Below are positions 1 through 10,987 of a stretch of 64,000 nucleotides of DNA, piece by piece. The first letter of the stretch is position 1, and every line of letters begins with the position of its first letter. The stretch is from contig AP026546.1 in assembly GCA_026075535.2 (NCBI GenBank), positions 6,076,001 through 6,140,000 of the forward strand, written 5' to 3'. Under the pieces are notes generated by a model. It had not been told where the DNA came from. It saw only the letters and a program-made list of their open reading frames with translations, and did no database searches. This stretch comes from Tricholoma matsutake. Taxonomy: Eukaryota > Basidiomycota > Agaricomycetes > Agaricales > Tricholomataceae. A program made the translations under genes and the position numbers.

Positions 1-437
1 ACATCATGCCTCTGCATGAGACGATGGCGCAGGTTGTCCAGCGCGATGCGCCTTCTGCGAAAGAGATTGGACAGAACACCTGGCTCACAGAAGAAGAACT
101 CGCGGTATATACGACGGAGTATACGGAGACTGGTTTTCAGGGAGGTTTGAACTGGTATCGCACCATGACAGATGCACAGTGGTCAGATGACTTGATGGTA
201 TTTTCTGGGAAGCGCATCGAAGTACCTGCGATGTTCATCTCAGGTAAACAGGATTGGGGTGTGTTTCAGTTTCCTGGTGCTGCGGAGAAGATGAGGGAAA
301 AGGTATGTGAGAAGATGCTCGAGGAGGACTTCGTGCTTGTTGAAGGTGCAGGGCACTGGGTCCAGCAGGAAGCACCGGAGGCGGTAATTAAACATCTATT
401 GCGGTTTTTGAAGAGGGTGGAGACGTCCTCAAGCTGA
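1..437 (+). CDS. epoxide hydrolase-like alpha/beta-hydrolase, C-terminal part
   Basis: Only the last ~145 residues lie in the window; the gene enters from the left edge and stops at 437. The segment reads as the cap region and C-terminal core of a soluble epoxide hydrolase: a Trp/Tyr-rich cap piece with NWYRTM, then a beta-strand with FISGKQDW, whose Asp sits where the family carries its charge-relay acid, then GAGHWVQQE, which holds the catalytic His. Family members open epoxides with water through an Asp-ester intermediate; the nucleophile Asp would lie upstream of the window. No intron is visible here. A haloalkane dehalogenase-like or general alpha/beta hydrolase is the main alternative, because the nucleophile elbow is not seen. 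Confidence 0.8.
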   Translation, partial: IMPLHETMAQVVQRDAPSAKEIGQNTWLTEEELAVYTTEYTETGFQGGLNWYRTMTDAQWSDDLMVFSGKRIEVPAMFISGKQDWGVFQFPGAAEKMREKVCEKMLEEDFVLVEGAGHWVQQEAPEAVIKHLLRFLKRVETSSS

Positions 438-1462
438 GACGATTTTACCGCATGCTTGTTATGAACTTATTCACCTCGAATGCCGATACAGACGACTCGA
501 TATATATATATATGTTGGACTCAGAAAGCACCAACGAAATCTCGTTGTACCCACAGCCGTGGACAATGTAACAGTCTCGTCATGGTGCTAAGTTAGTGCA
601 CCCATAGCAAGTAATACACCGTTGTGGAATTATCGGGCGCTACAGCAAGTTGTGTAAGCAATGCAACAAGTCCATACTACAATCTTCTCTCCCGATTGAT
701 ACAACACGTAGATTACATATATGATACTCGATAGTGCATGTTACGCACGTATATCGTGCAATGAAGCTAAAATACAATTAACAATTATTGCGATGACGTT
801 GATGATGATGACAATCTGCGAGTGCTCGGTGCTATTCGGTATGGATGGATACGCGCACCCTTCCCAAAGGAATGGGAATGAAGTAATTGATTCAATGAAC
901 TGCCGGTGAATAATAATGGGCTAGATGTTGATGGGGGAGGGGGGACGACGAGGACGGCGGTGGCTTCTTCAAATGCGCATGGCACGAGGCGGAATGTCTG
1001 AGGAAACGTCCAAGGGGAAAGGGAACTGAGTGGGTGGGTATGAAGGCCGTCGGATGGCGTAGGCGACGATGTGGGTGAAGACGACTCGGAGACTTGGCGA
1101 TGAGTGTGACACCAAGAGCCAATTACTGAACAATGGTTTGGCTACAGTTTCAGGTCGTCAGTGTAAGCAAAGGAAATGGATATTCTTTATGAGCGTACAC
1201 TTGTATCCTGCAAAGAAGATTTCCTCAAGAAAGGAAAAGGAAGATGGAGAGAGTGAAGCGGTGGGAGGGTGGGGCGCTTGGATGCAAAATCAGAGGAATC
1301 CATTGAGAAACTTAGGTTACGACCTGAGCTACGGAAGGCCTGGCTTATAGCAGGCCATACTTATAATCAGTGTGGACAAAGGAAAGTTCGCCTTATTTGG
1401 TGTTGCATATGTCTTGCAGTTGTTGTCTCATGTTTGCCATACTCCCTTCAGCAACCTAAAAC
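438..1462. other. intergenic region with TA microsatellite
   Basis: About 1 kb between the epoxide hydrolase stop and the RPC19 start. It holds a short (TA)n run near 499-512 and G-rich tracts near 930-950. The open frames here are short and show no family motifs, so I see no gene. Confidence 0.6.
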
Positions 1463-2348
1463 ATGGCGGAATCAATACCGAAGATTAGAATCGTGAGTCT
1501 TCGCCTGTATCGAATCAGATGCGAATAACGGTCAACAATAAGATGAAAGGAGCTGCACCAGATTTGTCTGCTGCTACTTATCAAATACACGACGAGACGC
1601 ACACCATCGGAAACGCTTTGAGATGGATGCTAATGAAAAAGTGCGCCATGATTATTGATACTACCAATGTCTGATCATGAGATGGTTATACCAGTCCAAA
1701 GGTGGAATTTTGTGGATACAGGTGAACTTCCAACCAACTCGGGTGTTCTTGTCAGTTATCCATGAGCAGACCGAATTTCTATTTGCGGTGCAGTTGCTTT
1801 GTTAACGGGGATGCTCGTTATCGCATTGCACATCTCGTTACAGAGTGATCATATGACAGGATTCTTATTCTATGGAGATCGTGAACGGCCACGTCCGTTG
1901 ACACGTTCGCGCTTCACTTCGTACCAAGTACGATGGTCGAAGTACAACCTTGTTTTAAATCGGTTTCAATCGGCCCACTACCTTTGTTCACGGAAATATC
2001 CGCTATCGCATTTCACAACTTCTTCGACCTTATTTCGTGACGACATCCTATCTTTTATACCTTCAAGTTCTGACCAACAAGCACTCATTTACTATCCCAG
2101 TGCTCCACACCCTTCCGAAAATTTTATTCAAGTGCGCATTCAGATGTACGGTTCGTAGTTCTCCATCCTTTGCCCTCCTGTATCCACTAATATGTGCACA
2201 ATATCGTTTTATTTCAGACAATCTATCGTCACTATCAGCCCTAATGACTGCACTGAACGACCTGGACGATCTCTGTGAATCAGTGGAAGAAAAGTACATG
2301 ACAAGTCTGAAGGAGGACAAATACGAGCAGTGGGTTGAGAAGAGTTGA
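1463..2348 (+). CDS. RPC19: RNA polymerases I and III subunit AC19 (RPAC2)
   Basis: This is the small alpha-like subunit shared by RNA polymerases I and III; with AC40 it forms the assembly platform of both enzymes in the nucleus. The spliced product is about 108 residues, somewhat shorter than yeast AC19. It carries the family signature HTIGNALRWMLMKN, then VEFCGYS joined to APHPSENFIQVRIQ, and a C-terminal helix DDLCESVEEKY. Exons: 1463-1492, 1543-1640, 1695-1721, 2101-2150 and 2218-2348; phases agree at every junction. The third exon is only 27 nt, and the intron after it is 379 nt, far longer than its neighbours. The start is the first ATG that gives an in-frame join. The identity is clear; the first intron is the least certain border. 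Confidence 0.88.
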
Positions 2349-2573
2349 CATGGTCCAGGTGGCCGAGTCGTCATTGCTTTGGATCCCCATCGGATCGAAT
2401 TTAAGCATGTTGTATGCTTCAATAAGTATAATGATTTCACTTGCATAGTCGTCTTACAACGCAGAGTGCGGTGGTGTTAGTAGCTGGCACAGTGTAACAA
2501 GTGGCTTTTCTACTCACAGATGTATCGTCTGATGATGCAAATTGCCATGTATAAATTCTCTAACCTTCAGCGT

Positions 2574-3864
2574 CTATTCGTTAGCCTCCTCTTCACGAAT
2601 CTCGCGTTCTAAGCGTTCTCTTTCTGCCTGTCGAAGCCGCATGAGCGTTAATGACTCGTAATCGATCCCTGCAGGGGTAACTTCTGCTTTCTTAGTAGGC
2701 ACTGGTGTATCGGGCTAGAATGCAAACCAATAAGAAATGACCAGACTGACGTGATAACTAGACGTACAAAGGATGAAGGAAAAGAGCTGTACTTGGACGA
2801 ATCCGCCGTAGTCTGCATCTGTGGAAGCCCTGCCTTCGTCTTCTCTCCATTTTGCTCTCCGCTATCACTTGTCCTTGGTGTCGGCGTTCCCAATTTGCCA
2901 ATTTTCTTCAACCACACTAGTATCGGCGGTTCCTTCCCTCCAACCCACCCGACCTCGATACCATCCAACCCCCGTTCTGGCTTCCCACTTGCACACACCG
3001 CAGCAAATGCGTCTCCAATTTGCTTAAATGGTACAAGAGCAGTACCATATTTCGGTGGCTTGCCAAGGTTTTTCTTCGGAGACTTGAGCGACAGGACGAT
3101 GGAATCTCTGTCTGTAGGACCAAAAGGCGACATCAGCTTTGCAATTGATTCGGCGGTCGTGAGGGTAGGATGCGCCTTGACAGTATATTTGAGGCGGATG
3201 GTCGTGTCGAGCGGATCTATAGCACATCGTTAGCGAACACTATACTTGTTCGACGCCAGTGGAAGCATACCTAGCGACGGAGCATCTAACTCATCTTCCT
3301 TTGCCTCCTCAGCCGCCCGTAGTTGTTCCTCTTCTCGCTGCTTCGCTTCCCGTTTCTTCTCCTCTCTAAGCCGGCGCCCTTCTTCTTTTATTCTTTCCGT
3401 TTCCTGCCACCTCTCCACCTCTTCCTTCTGTTTATCCATCCGAGCCTTCTTAAACTCTCGCTCCCTCGCCTCCAGCTCCTCTACCATATTTTTCCGCTTG
3501 TTATCATAGCTTTTGTAACGCTCTGTGCGTGCTTGCTTTATTCGTAATTTAGCATCGAGCGCAAGCCTCCTGAGTGGATCGAGGAGTAGTTCGTATGCTT
3601 GGTTCAGTTCATGGAATTTGCGTGCTGCGGGTAGTTATTATTAAGGGACAAAGGGGTGCATGGAGTGCTTGCCTGCGTCCGGGTTGTTCGGATTCTATGG
3701 AGCAAGCGTGTTAGGCATAGGAAAGACCTACAGAATTATAGACGCACTCTGTCTGGGTGAACTTTCAGTGAACGCTGCCGGTAAGCAGTCCGAATTTCCT
3801 GTTCTGTTGATTCGATTTTGACATCGAGGAGTTCATATGGGTTCACGTTGATCTCTGTGTTCAT
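2574..3864 (-). CDS. DNAJC17: J-domain and RRM splicing factor, DNAJC17/Cwf23 type
   Basis: The protein has about 360 residues in five exons (3748-3864, 3673-3694, 3271-3624, 2768-3216, 2574-2714). Residues ~9-70 are a J domain: YELLDV at the start, the HPD loop (HPDRNPNNPDA) split by an intron, then FHELNQAYELLLD. A highly charged coiled coil with many Glu-Glu-Arg repeats follows (residues ~95-165). Next is a degenerate RRM with VKAHPTLTTAESI and GTALVPFK, and a C-terminal YESLTLMRLRQAERERL block typical of DNAJC17. Relatives (yeast Cwc23, fission yeast Cwf23, human DNAJC17) act in the nucleus in spliceosome disassembly or function. The 22-nt second exon is supported by the HPD-loop reading. 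It shares a 211-bp divergent promoter with the P450 to its right. Confidence 0.92.
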
Positions 3865-4075
3865 GGTTGAGCGCTGAGCGCTTGAGCTTCCAGTCGTGAG
3901 TACACGTGATCACTTGCTTTTCTTGATCCTCACTCCGAGCCATATGATGCTAGGCTGGTTACCACGCGAACTTTTTGCAGTGGGAATCGACACCAAAATA
4001 AGCTCCATGAACTCGGTTCCACTTTCTGTCACTTTCTGTCATCGTCTATCAGTGCAGCGCCTTCTTGAGTTCTAA

Positions 4076-6330
4076 ATGAGATTCACAGTTGTCCAAGCCG
4101 CAGTGGCTGGTCTGACAATCTGGGTCTTCAAATCGTGCTTGCAAAAAGCGCTCGTTATAAAGTCAAAGCAACATGCTCTGAAGTAAGTCGTCCATTCCTG
4201 CAAATAGCCCTGAAACGTGCTCCATGTTTGAATTTTCAGAGTTTGTCCAGGTGGTTCTTTGTTATGGTTGCACCCTTTTCGCAGTCTATCGATTATATTT
4301 GGTCCTTTATTCCCCTTCAAAGGCCAGATGGGATACTACTTTGCTCAGTTCTCTCGTAAATGTCTATCGTGTTGATGGTAGGGTCGGTGTTGATACTTAT
4401 TACAGTTTACAAACGGTATGGTAGCACCTGCCTTTCTTCTATCCTCGTCTGGAATGCTCTTCCAATCTTCTGGCTTTCGGACGCTAAAGCTATCAAAGCC
4501 GTGAGCGCGGATCGAGTTCTTTTCTCGAAAGACGTCGAAGCAGTGAGTTTGACTGACTGCTTAAAAGTCAGAAATACTGAACTTGCACAGTATGAACCTT
4601 TAAACATATACGGTCCGAATATCGTAGGGGCTGAAGGATCAGAGTGGAAACGCCACAGATCCGCCGCGAACTCTGCTTTTAACGACGTGAGCACAACTAT
4701 TTGGCATACAGTATTTATCCCACAAATATCTTTTGCCAGGAAAACAACGCTCTAGTATGGCGCGAGAGTGCTCGTATCCTTTATGAGTGGTTTGATGAAA
4801 TCGATAACCCGGAAGGACCTCCTCAAATCGGCGATAGCATCGATCTTCTCCAAGCATTCACTCATGTAAGTGAGGTATGCATCTTGAAATAAAGACTAAC
4901 ATCTGGGTGTTCTCTGAACATAGATCGCCCTTCTTATCATTTCGTCCGCTGGATTTGGCCATCGTGTTTCTCTGAAGGAAGATTCGAAGGCTGAACCACC
5001 TCTTGGTCACAAGTTAGCGTTCAAGCCCGCCATTACCACTGCTTTGCGTCTCCTTCTACTGAAGGCCCTTACTCCCAGCTGGCTGTATGATCTATCTGGA
5101 TATATTCATCTTCCATATGTCACACCAATTTTAAACAAAACAAGCACTTCTTTTGAGGCAGTGCGAGATCATATGTTGGAGGTCATCTCTTTGGCGCGTG
5201 CGTGGATTGCTGATGGAAAAATCACGTCTATGGATGCTGGCCTCCTTCGTAATTTAGTGGAAGCAAATATATCCCACGATGTTGTGTTGGACAAAGGGCA
5301 ACTTTCCGACGAGGAACTACTGTCGGACACATTTGTAAGTTTAACTTACTTCATCGCGTATCCTAGTTTCACCTCATATTATAGGCGTATCTGATCGCTG
5401 GACATGGTACAACTATCGATTCTTTCCGCCTCGAATTCGAATCTGACTTTGTCTTTTAGAAACGACGGCTAATACGCTTAGTTTTGCTCTCGCTTTGTTG
5501 GCGCTGTATCCTGATGTGCAACAGCGTCTCTATGAGGAGTCATGCAGGCTATGGCCCGACGGAGCTCCCTCTCCAGAATCGCCTTCAGTATGTTTTCTCG
5601 CATAACTAATGGGTATCGCCTCATCTTACTCCTCGAAAGTTTCACAAGAAATCTCTGTCAAGTCTGGTGAATAACGTGATACATCTTGGGCGCCATTTAC
5701 TGAATAATTCCCGAAGGGGTACACCACAGCTGCATTTTATGAAGCCCTTCGCCTGTTCCCCCCGGTGGTGCGCTTGGGCAAGCAAGTCCTGACTGATACG
5801 GACCTCAAAGCCCATCGATTTACGACAAGTCATGACGGTAAGGTGCGGGATGTAGAAGAATACACTGTCACAATCCCAGGCGGAAGCATGGTCATCATTG
5901 ATATATCAGCACTTCACATGAATCGTGAGGTTTTTCTTCTACTTATTTGCACAGTTTCTCACGTTACTTCCAGCGATCTACTGGGGTGATGACGCTGCAG
6001 AGTTCAAGCCGGAGAGATTTATTGACACGGAGACATATCGCTGGCCACGCGACGCCTGTGTGTATGATGTTTTCGTCATCTTTTCTCTTACTAACAGGCC
6101 CTGCAGTTGACGCATTTTCTGCTGGTCCTCGCAACTGTATCGGCCAACGCTTTGCCATCACTGAAGGTGTCTGCATCCTCGCACATCTCACACGGCGATA
6201 TGAAATTCTGGTACCGGATGACCTCCAGATGAAACCATATGGAGAACAAAAACAAATCTTACTGAAATGGACGCCCGACTTTACCGCTAAACCGGCGAAC
6301 GCTCGTGTACGCCTTCGTCGGCGCTTGTAA
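4076..6330 (+). CDS. cytochrome P450 monooxygenase (first of two)
   Basis: Twelve exons join to about 561 residues, a normal fungal P450 length. Key exon ends are 4182, 4240-4355, 4406-4542, 4591-4686, 4740-4865, 4924-5334, 5385-5406, 5460-5587, 5640-5666, 5717-5924, 5974-6057 and 6107-6330. The N-terminus has a hydrophobic membrane anchor. The I-helix motif AGHETTA is present, with an intron inside the Glu codon; ExxR is in FYEALRLFPP; PERF is in FKPERF; the heme-binding loop is FSAGPRNCIG. Family enzymes are ER-anchored heme monooxygenases that need P450 reductase; the substrate cannot be read from sequence. The sequence resembles the CYP4-like clan common in basidiomycetes. The 27-nt exon 5640-5666 is supported by phase and by the KKSL-like stretch before the ExxR helix. 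Confidence 0.93.
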
Positions 6331-6649
6331 TGACGCCCAGTCGACTCGTGAAATAATATTATGCTCGTTGGATACCATTAGGAATATGCATAACCGAGGA
6401 CTCACCTAAGTGAATGTGACAATAAAACTGATCCCTCCCCGATGCTTCAACTTGCCGAGACGTTTATGTAAATCTCTGTCTTGGTCAACTCTCCTATGTG
6501 CAAGTGCTACAAGGCCTGCTTGGAAGGCTTTACACAATTATATTATTCTTATTGTTGTGAACCGTACGAGTACAACTGCCAAAGTCTCCTTTGATTCTGC
6601 CTCTCAGCTTCCATCCACCATACCTTGCAGGCTGTCAAGTTTTTCATAT
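6331..6649 (+). other. P450 3' flank and possible 5' part of the next gene
   Basis: About 320 bp after the P450 stop. It probably contains the P450 terminator and the leader or first exon of the unknown gene to the right. Several ATGs (for example 6441 and 6497) could start that gene, but none gives a clean splice into the supported exons. Confidence 0.4.
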
Positions 6650-7192
6650 CATCATCTTGGCCAGTAGACAGATCCAAAGTCACGCATTCAACAGATTTCG
6701 CAAGTCTTCTTCCAAAGACTACGGTACTTACAACCCAGTGAGAATCTCTGTTTCTTAATTCTCTGCTAACAATGCTCTATTTTGTAAAGTCTAAAAGTCA
6801 AAATGAGGATGTACTCTCCCTTTCCAGTGGGCGTCATATTTCGTCCAACACATCAGTTTCGACTATTCGATGGACCATGCAGAAGAAGGTTGTTGGCAGA
6901 GCTTATGAAGGTACGTTAATTGTTGATACAACCTGTGAATACGATATGGACAGTTTCCATCACCGATTGACGATCTGTTACAGCGACCGGCCAGATTGTT
7001 CCATAAAATAGGACGTGTCCATGAAAACTTTGCCTTTGTCCTGCAGCACTCTCGGTTGTCGATACCGATGAAGTAATTTATCTCGATGACCTAGAAGTTA
7101 TTACCAAGGTGAACCCCGAAGGCTTACAGGGCCCAATAGTGATCCTCCGTTTGCTAGCTGTAGAAAGGTCAGAGGGTCAGCAATTGAGTTGA
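6650..7192 (+). CDS. unrecognised small protein, three or more exons, 5' end undefined
   Basis: I do not recognise this protein. Three segments join in one frame across good splice signals: one ending at 6737, 6790-6910, and 7047-7192 ending in TGA. The visible product begins with FRKSSSKDYGTYNP, continues through a Ser-rich part with STIRWTMQKKVVGRAYEA, and ends with an acidic region DTDEVIYLDDLEVITK followed by a hydrophobic GPIVILRLL. The 5' exon and start codon are not resolved. The alternative of skipping the 136-nt intron 6911-7046 adds a frame that soon stops. The stop codon lies 2 bp from the SEC24 stop on the other strand. The coding call rests on frame continuity only. Confidence 0.45.
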
Positions 7193-7194
7193 AT

Positions 7195-10100
7195 TCAACG
7201 GTCACTCACTACAGTAGATATCTGTCGATGCACTACGGTGAGATCTGCGACGAAATTAACCAAGCTTTCGGCCTGAGAACTAAACAAGAGCATACAATCC
7301 ACATATGACATATGACCATTGTTCTGATCTTCAACTAACATGTCGCTAAACTCGATTTCCGCAGCGTCAAGGTTCTGACGAGCGATGAACAATTTCGATA
7401 TATGGCCTCGTTGAGCCTGCCAATAAGCGAGTATATTCCTTACTTGTGTCGAAAGGCGGGACTCCAGCCGAGGTAGCTGATGCTGGAGGTATGGTGAGCC
7501 GGAACAATCATTTACTCTATATATCTCACCATATGTGGGTCGACAGCCATGACATCGGCTACGCCAAATAGATCATTCAGGAGCTGTGAAGATGCGGCAG
7601 ATCCAATCCAAAAGATCACAAATTCCCCATTGTCTGTTAGAAAATCTGTGTGGCTTGCACTTCAGTTCAAGGAGCTTCGTCCACGCACCAATCAAGTAAA
7701 TGCCGTTGGCTTCCATGAAATGATATGAGTTTCGCATGGTCGAGGGTATAGATATTTGCCCTAACTCGTTAGGCAGAGCAATGTTATCTTCCAAATCATG
7801 AAGAGCCAGCAGCTGAGGGTAGAGATGGCGTATTAAAGTGCGGATGCTCATGCAGGATATCCTATGAGCATAATAATTCCGTACGTCAGAAGAAACATGT
7901 ACACCTAGGTTTATTGCATCAGCACTTTAAATATGACAAATACTAGGGAGAAAAACCTTTGAGCGCCTTGGATTTCATTAGAGCGAGTGTAAAAGGTGAC
8001 AAGGCCCTGAAAGCCTCTGGAATTATCAGCTACACATTGCTTCAAGGTAAACACTCGTATGCATATGTACATTCAGCTCGAAAGACGACTGACCTGATTC
8101 GGCCTTGTGGCAGCAGCGCACTGCTTGCGATAACCAAGTAGAATAGCGGAGCATTTTTCCGTGAGTTTATCCCGAATACCGGATAATTTTTCCTTGGTTC
8201 TGAGAGACATGGCTGTGTAGCCAGAAGCACGCATAAAAATTAAGGCACAACGCCACAAATAGATAACTGACCATCACGAGCAAAATGGCATACAGTTGCA
8301 TCGAGATCTGCATACTGAAAGACATTTCCAGCCATCTCGACCACCTGCAAAGCGATGTTGCATATTCGTGCCCTACGTTGCCCAGCGAGTGTTGTATACA
8401 GCACCGCACTTTGTAAAAAAACTAAATCTCGAGAGGTCAATGAACGACTGGAGTGTTCGAAGGTGAGTGAGACCGCTTTGTCTGCATCAAGGACACCAAA
8501 TTCAAGGTCAGTTGGAGAGGTTTGGTAAAAGTTCCCGTAGTAAGTGTTCGATAATCGAAGGGCTGGACAGAAGGCGAGTTAACGTAAAGTTTGCAAAAAA
8601 AAGAGTTATTTAATATGACCAGTTGAGCATCGTATTCGCATTACGCAGTTGTATCCCTGCATGCGCCGCATAAGCCGTTGTAGCTGAGAGTCTAACATCA
8701 TCTCATCTCGTGCGGGGTCGAAGCGTGGATGAAAGAAGATTTCACCTCCCGTTGTTGAGGCGACGATACCTAAGCACTCAGTTTGACAACAGTTTCACTT
8801 TCATATAAGAAACCATACCTATCGAGCCTATGTCGATGAATTTACTCGGTGCGAGAACCATGTTGACGCCAACTCCTTCAACCGCACTTTGTTCACCGAT
8901 ATCTCTCCATGTCCTATGTCGAGGTTTAAAAAGGGTCTTCTCCTTGTCGGTATCAAACACATCAGCCTCTTTTGGCTGATCATGGAGGGCACCTAGACCA
9001 ATGGTGGGCATCGTACTTTGGAATACAATGATTTGACCTCCACGTCCAGCCTACGAATAATTTGAAAGACAGGTTGTAAAGAGGATATCAAATACATACA
9101 AGAGCAGCCAGACCTGATCGTAGGACAGAACCTAATGCAGCCTCCCTTGATGGGGTACTTTCAAAGCGCTCCGGAATTGCATTGAGCAACAGTTCTATCG
9201 ATGAGCTATGAGATGATGTCATCCATGGGACTGGGATGGAAGGACGGAAACGGAGGCGAACCGATGTTGCACTGGATTCACAAAAAGACCGTTTCGTAAC
9301 GGCAAGAAAATTTCTTCAATGTCCGGAACGACTAGCATTGGGGTTTGATCTGACTGAGGAGACGTAAATCTTCCAGTCGTCGAAAAGCGGGGTAGAGCGC
9401 ACTAGAAGATCATAAAAATGTATTGTGTGGTCGAATGTCAATATTGCCAAGCTGCTTTCCGGTGGAAAACACGGATCGATAGGTGACCCATCTTGCGAAA
9501 TTCCACCGAACAATATAGTGCGCACACAAGCACACGCAACTCGTAAAAACCCGGATTGAACGGCCTCATGGGATACATCAAACAGAAAGACATAGTTGAT
9601 AGGCATCGGGGCCCTAGGGCCAGAATGTCGCGGCTCTACGGAGTAGAAAGGGGATGTCAAGGCTTCTGGTGGATTAGCGGCCCAATATTCTCTCGGGACT
9701 GAAAAGTCGAACGTTCCTTGGTTTAACTCAGGGCGCTGTAAATGATCCAGTCGCATTGATCTGCCGTCTAGATTACAAAAGTACTCGGAAGAGACTATGC
9801 AAATGGAAAATCCAGACTCGGTATGAGGGGACGAACTAGAATTCGTGAATGAGGAAATGAAGTACAGACCTTCCGTTTCGTGAGAACACAAGTTACATCT
9901 CCATCTGCTACCTCCAGCGACAAATACACACCAAGGGTTGATATACCCCCTACACCGCTCGCAACGTGCGGGGCCGACTTCACCCGTTTCGACCAGGGGT
10001 ACAGGATCCTCTTGCGGATCCAGCTCAGTGAAGGGCTGGAACACGGCAACAAGTGGTATTTGACATTCTGACGCTAGGTACGAGCTGTTTGGCACATTCC

Positions 10101-10452
10101 AAGTTGAGACGCGGACAAATTTCGGGGAGGAGTTGCCTAAAAGGCAGGTAAGAAGCTCAAAGTTGAGGGCGCCCCAATATGATAAACTCACCTTGATCAA
10201 CAGCAACGAAATTTGTGGTAGACAGCGGCGCATGCTGGCCAGGAAGCGTTGTATAAGGTTGATCTTCCCACTGGTGACGGTCGACTTCGATTTGCTCAAT
10301 TGGCGATGGCACCTGATCGAACTCAATGCGTGGTCTCAGTCCTAGAACCAGTATCATTGATAACAGTTCTGGAGCAGAAAAACGCAATCACCTTGATATT
10401 TTACGCCAGCGCTGTGTGGAGGCTGAGGAATGTGATTCGAGTGCGTGTACAT
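7195..10452 (-). CDS. SEC24: COPII coat cargo-binding subunit Sec24
   Basis: Sec24 pairs with Sec23 in the inner COPII coat and selects cargo for vesicles leaving the ER. The N-terminus reads [16 protein letters not shown], then the conserved [15 protein letters not shown]. The zinc finger CERC...CNLC lies in the block [13 protein letters not shown]...RWRCNLC. The vWA-like trunk has [13 protein letters not shown] and the beta-barrel [13 protein letters not shown]. The helical domain ([16 protein letters not shown]) and the gelsolin-like end ([14 protein letters not shown], then [13 protein letters not shown]) complete the protein. Introns are short; one 49-nt intron follows FYDLL and removes an open frame that otherwise looks coding. 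The disordered N-terminal extension is short compared with many Sec24 proteins. An in-frame ATG at 10557 is an alternative start. Confidence 0.95.
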
Positions 10453-10987
10453 CCCTGTTTGATGAAGTTCTGGGTCAGTCGCACTTTCGGACTTAGCTCG
10501 GGCCATCAATGAAATTGCATCCGTTGTTTGCCTACTTACAAAGAAAGTCGCGTACACACTTTACCTAGCACCCTCTACCATCCACTCAACGTCGCACAGA
10601 ACAGATGGATTAAAGGCTAGTCATACAGTTTGGTATGTACACTCAATTCAAATAGCAACACCCTTGCCCCTCCTTCCCCTCTCTTCAGTTCAGAAAATGG
10701 TCGATGCAGAAAGATGCACACAAGAACCCACACCGCCGGATGAAAATTGTCCACCTATGTCAGCCGACAACACGTGAGGTCGACAGTGAGACGAACGAAC
10801 GAGCGGTCCCTTTTAAATCTTAACATCGTTGTACCATCCCTCCTTCCCATAAAGAAGCGCGCATATGTCGCCATCTCTTACCCGGTGACATGGTCGGAAC
10901 GGTAGACGATGCAAAGTCCATCGCCGCCATCTTCGCACCTGCTTACGCCACAAAGACATGACGGGAACACAGGGCAGGTGTATCTCG
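10453..10987. other. spacer between PDE stop and SEC24 start
   Basis: About 535 bp holding the 3' flank of the phosphodiesterase gene and the promoter of SEC24. C/T-rich stretches near 10660-10690 fit a fungal promoter. An in-frame upstream extension of SEC24 reaches 10557. I see no other gene. Confidence 0.5.

Noticed and set aside
3246..3509. Open frame on the plus strand, Ser-rich
   Set aside because: It is the reverse-strand shadow of the charged coiled-coil exon of the DNAJC17-like gene.
9316..9367. Tail of the long SEC24 frame (ending [11 protein letters not shown])
   Set aside because: Family conservation (FYDLL then [16 protein letters not shown]) shows that this frame runs through a 49-nt intron and then out of frame.
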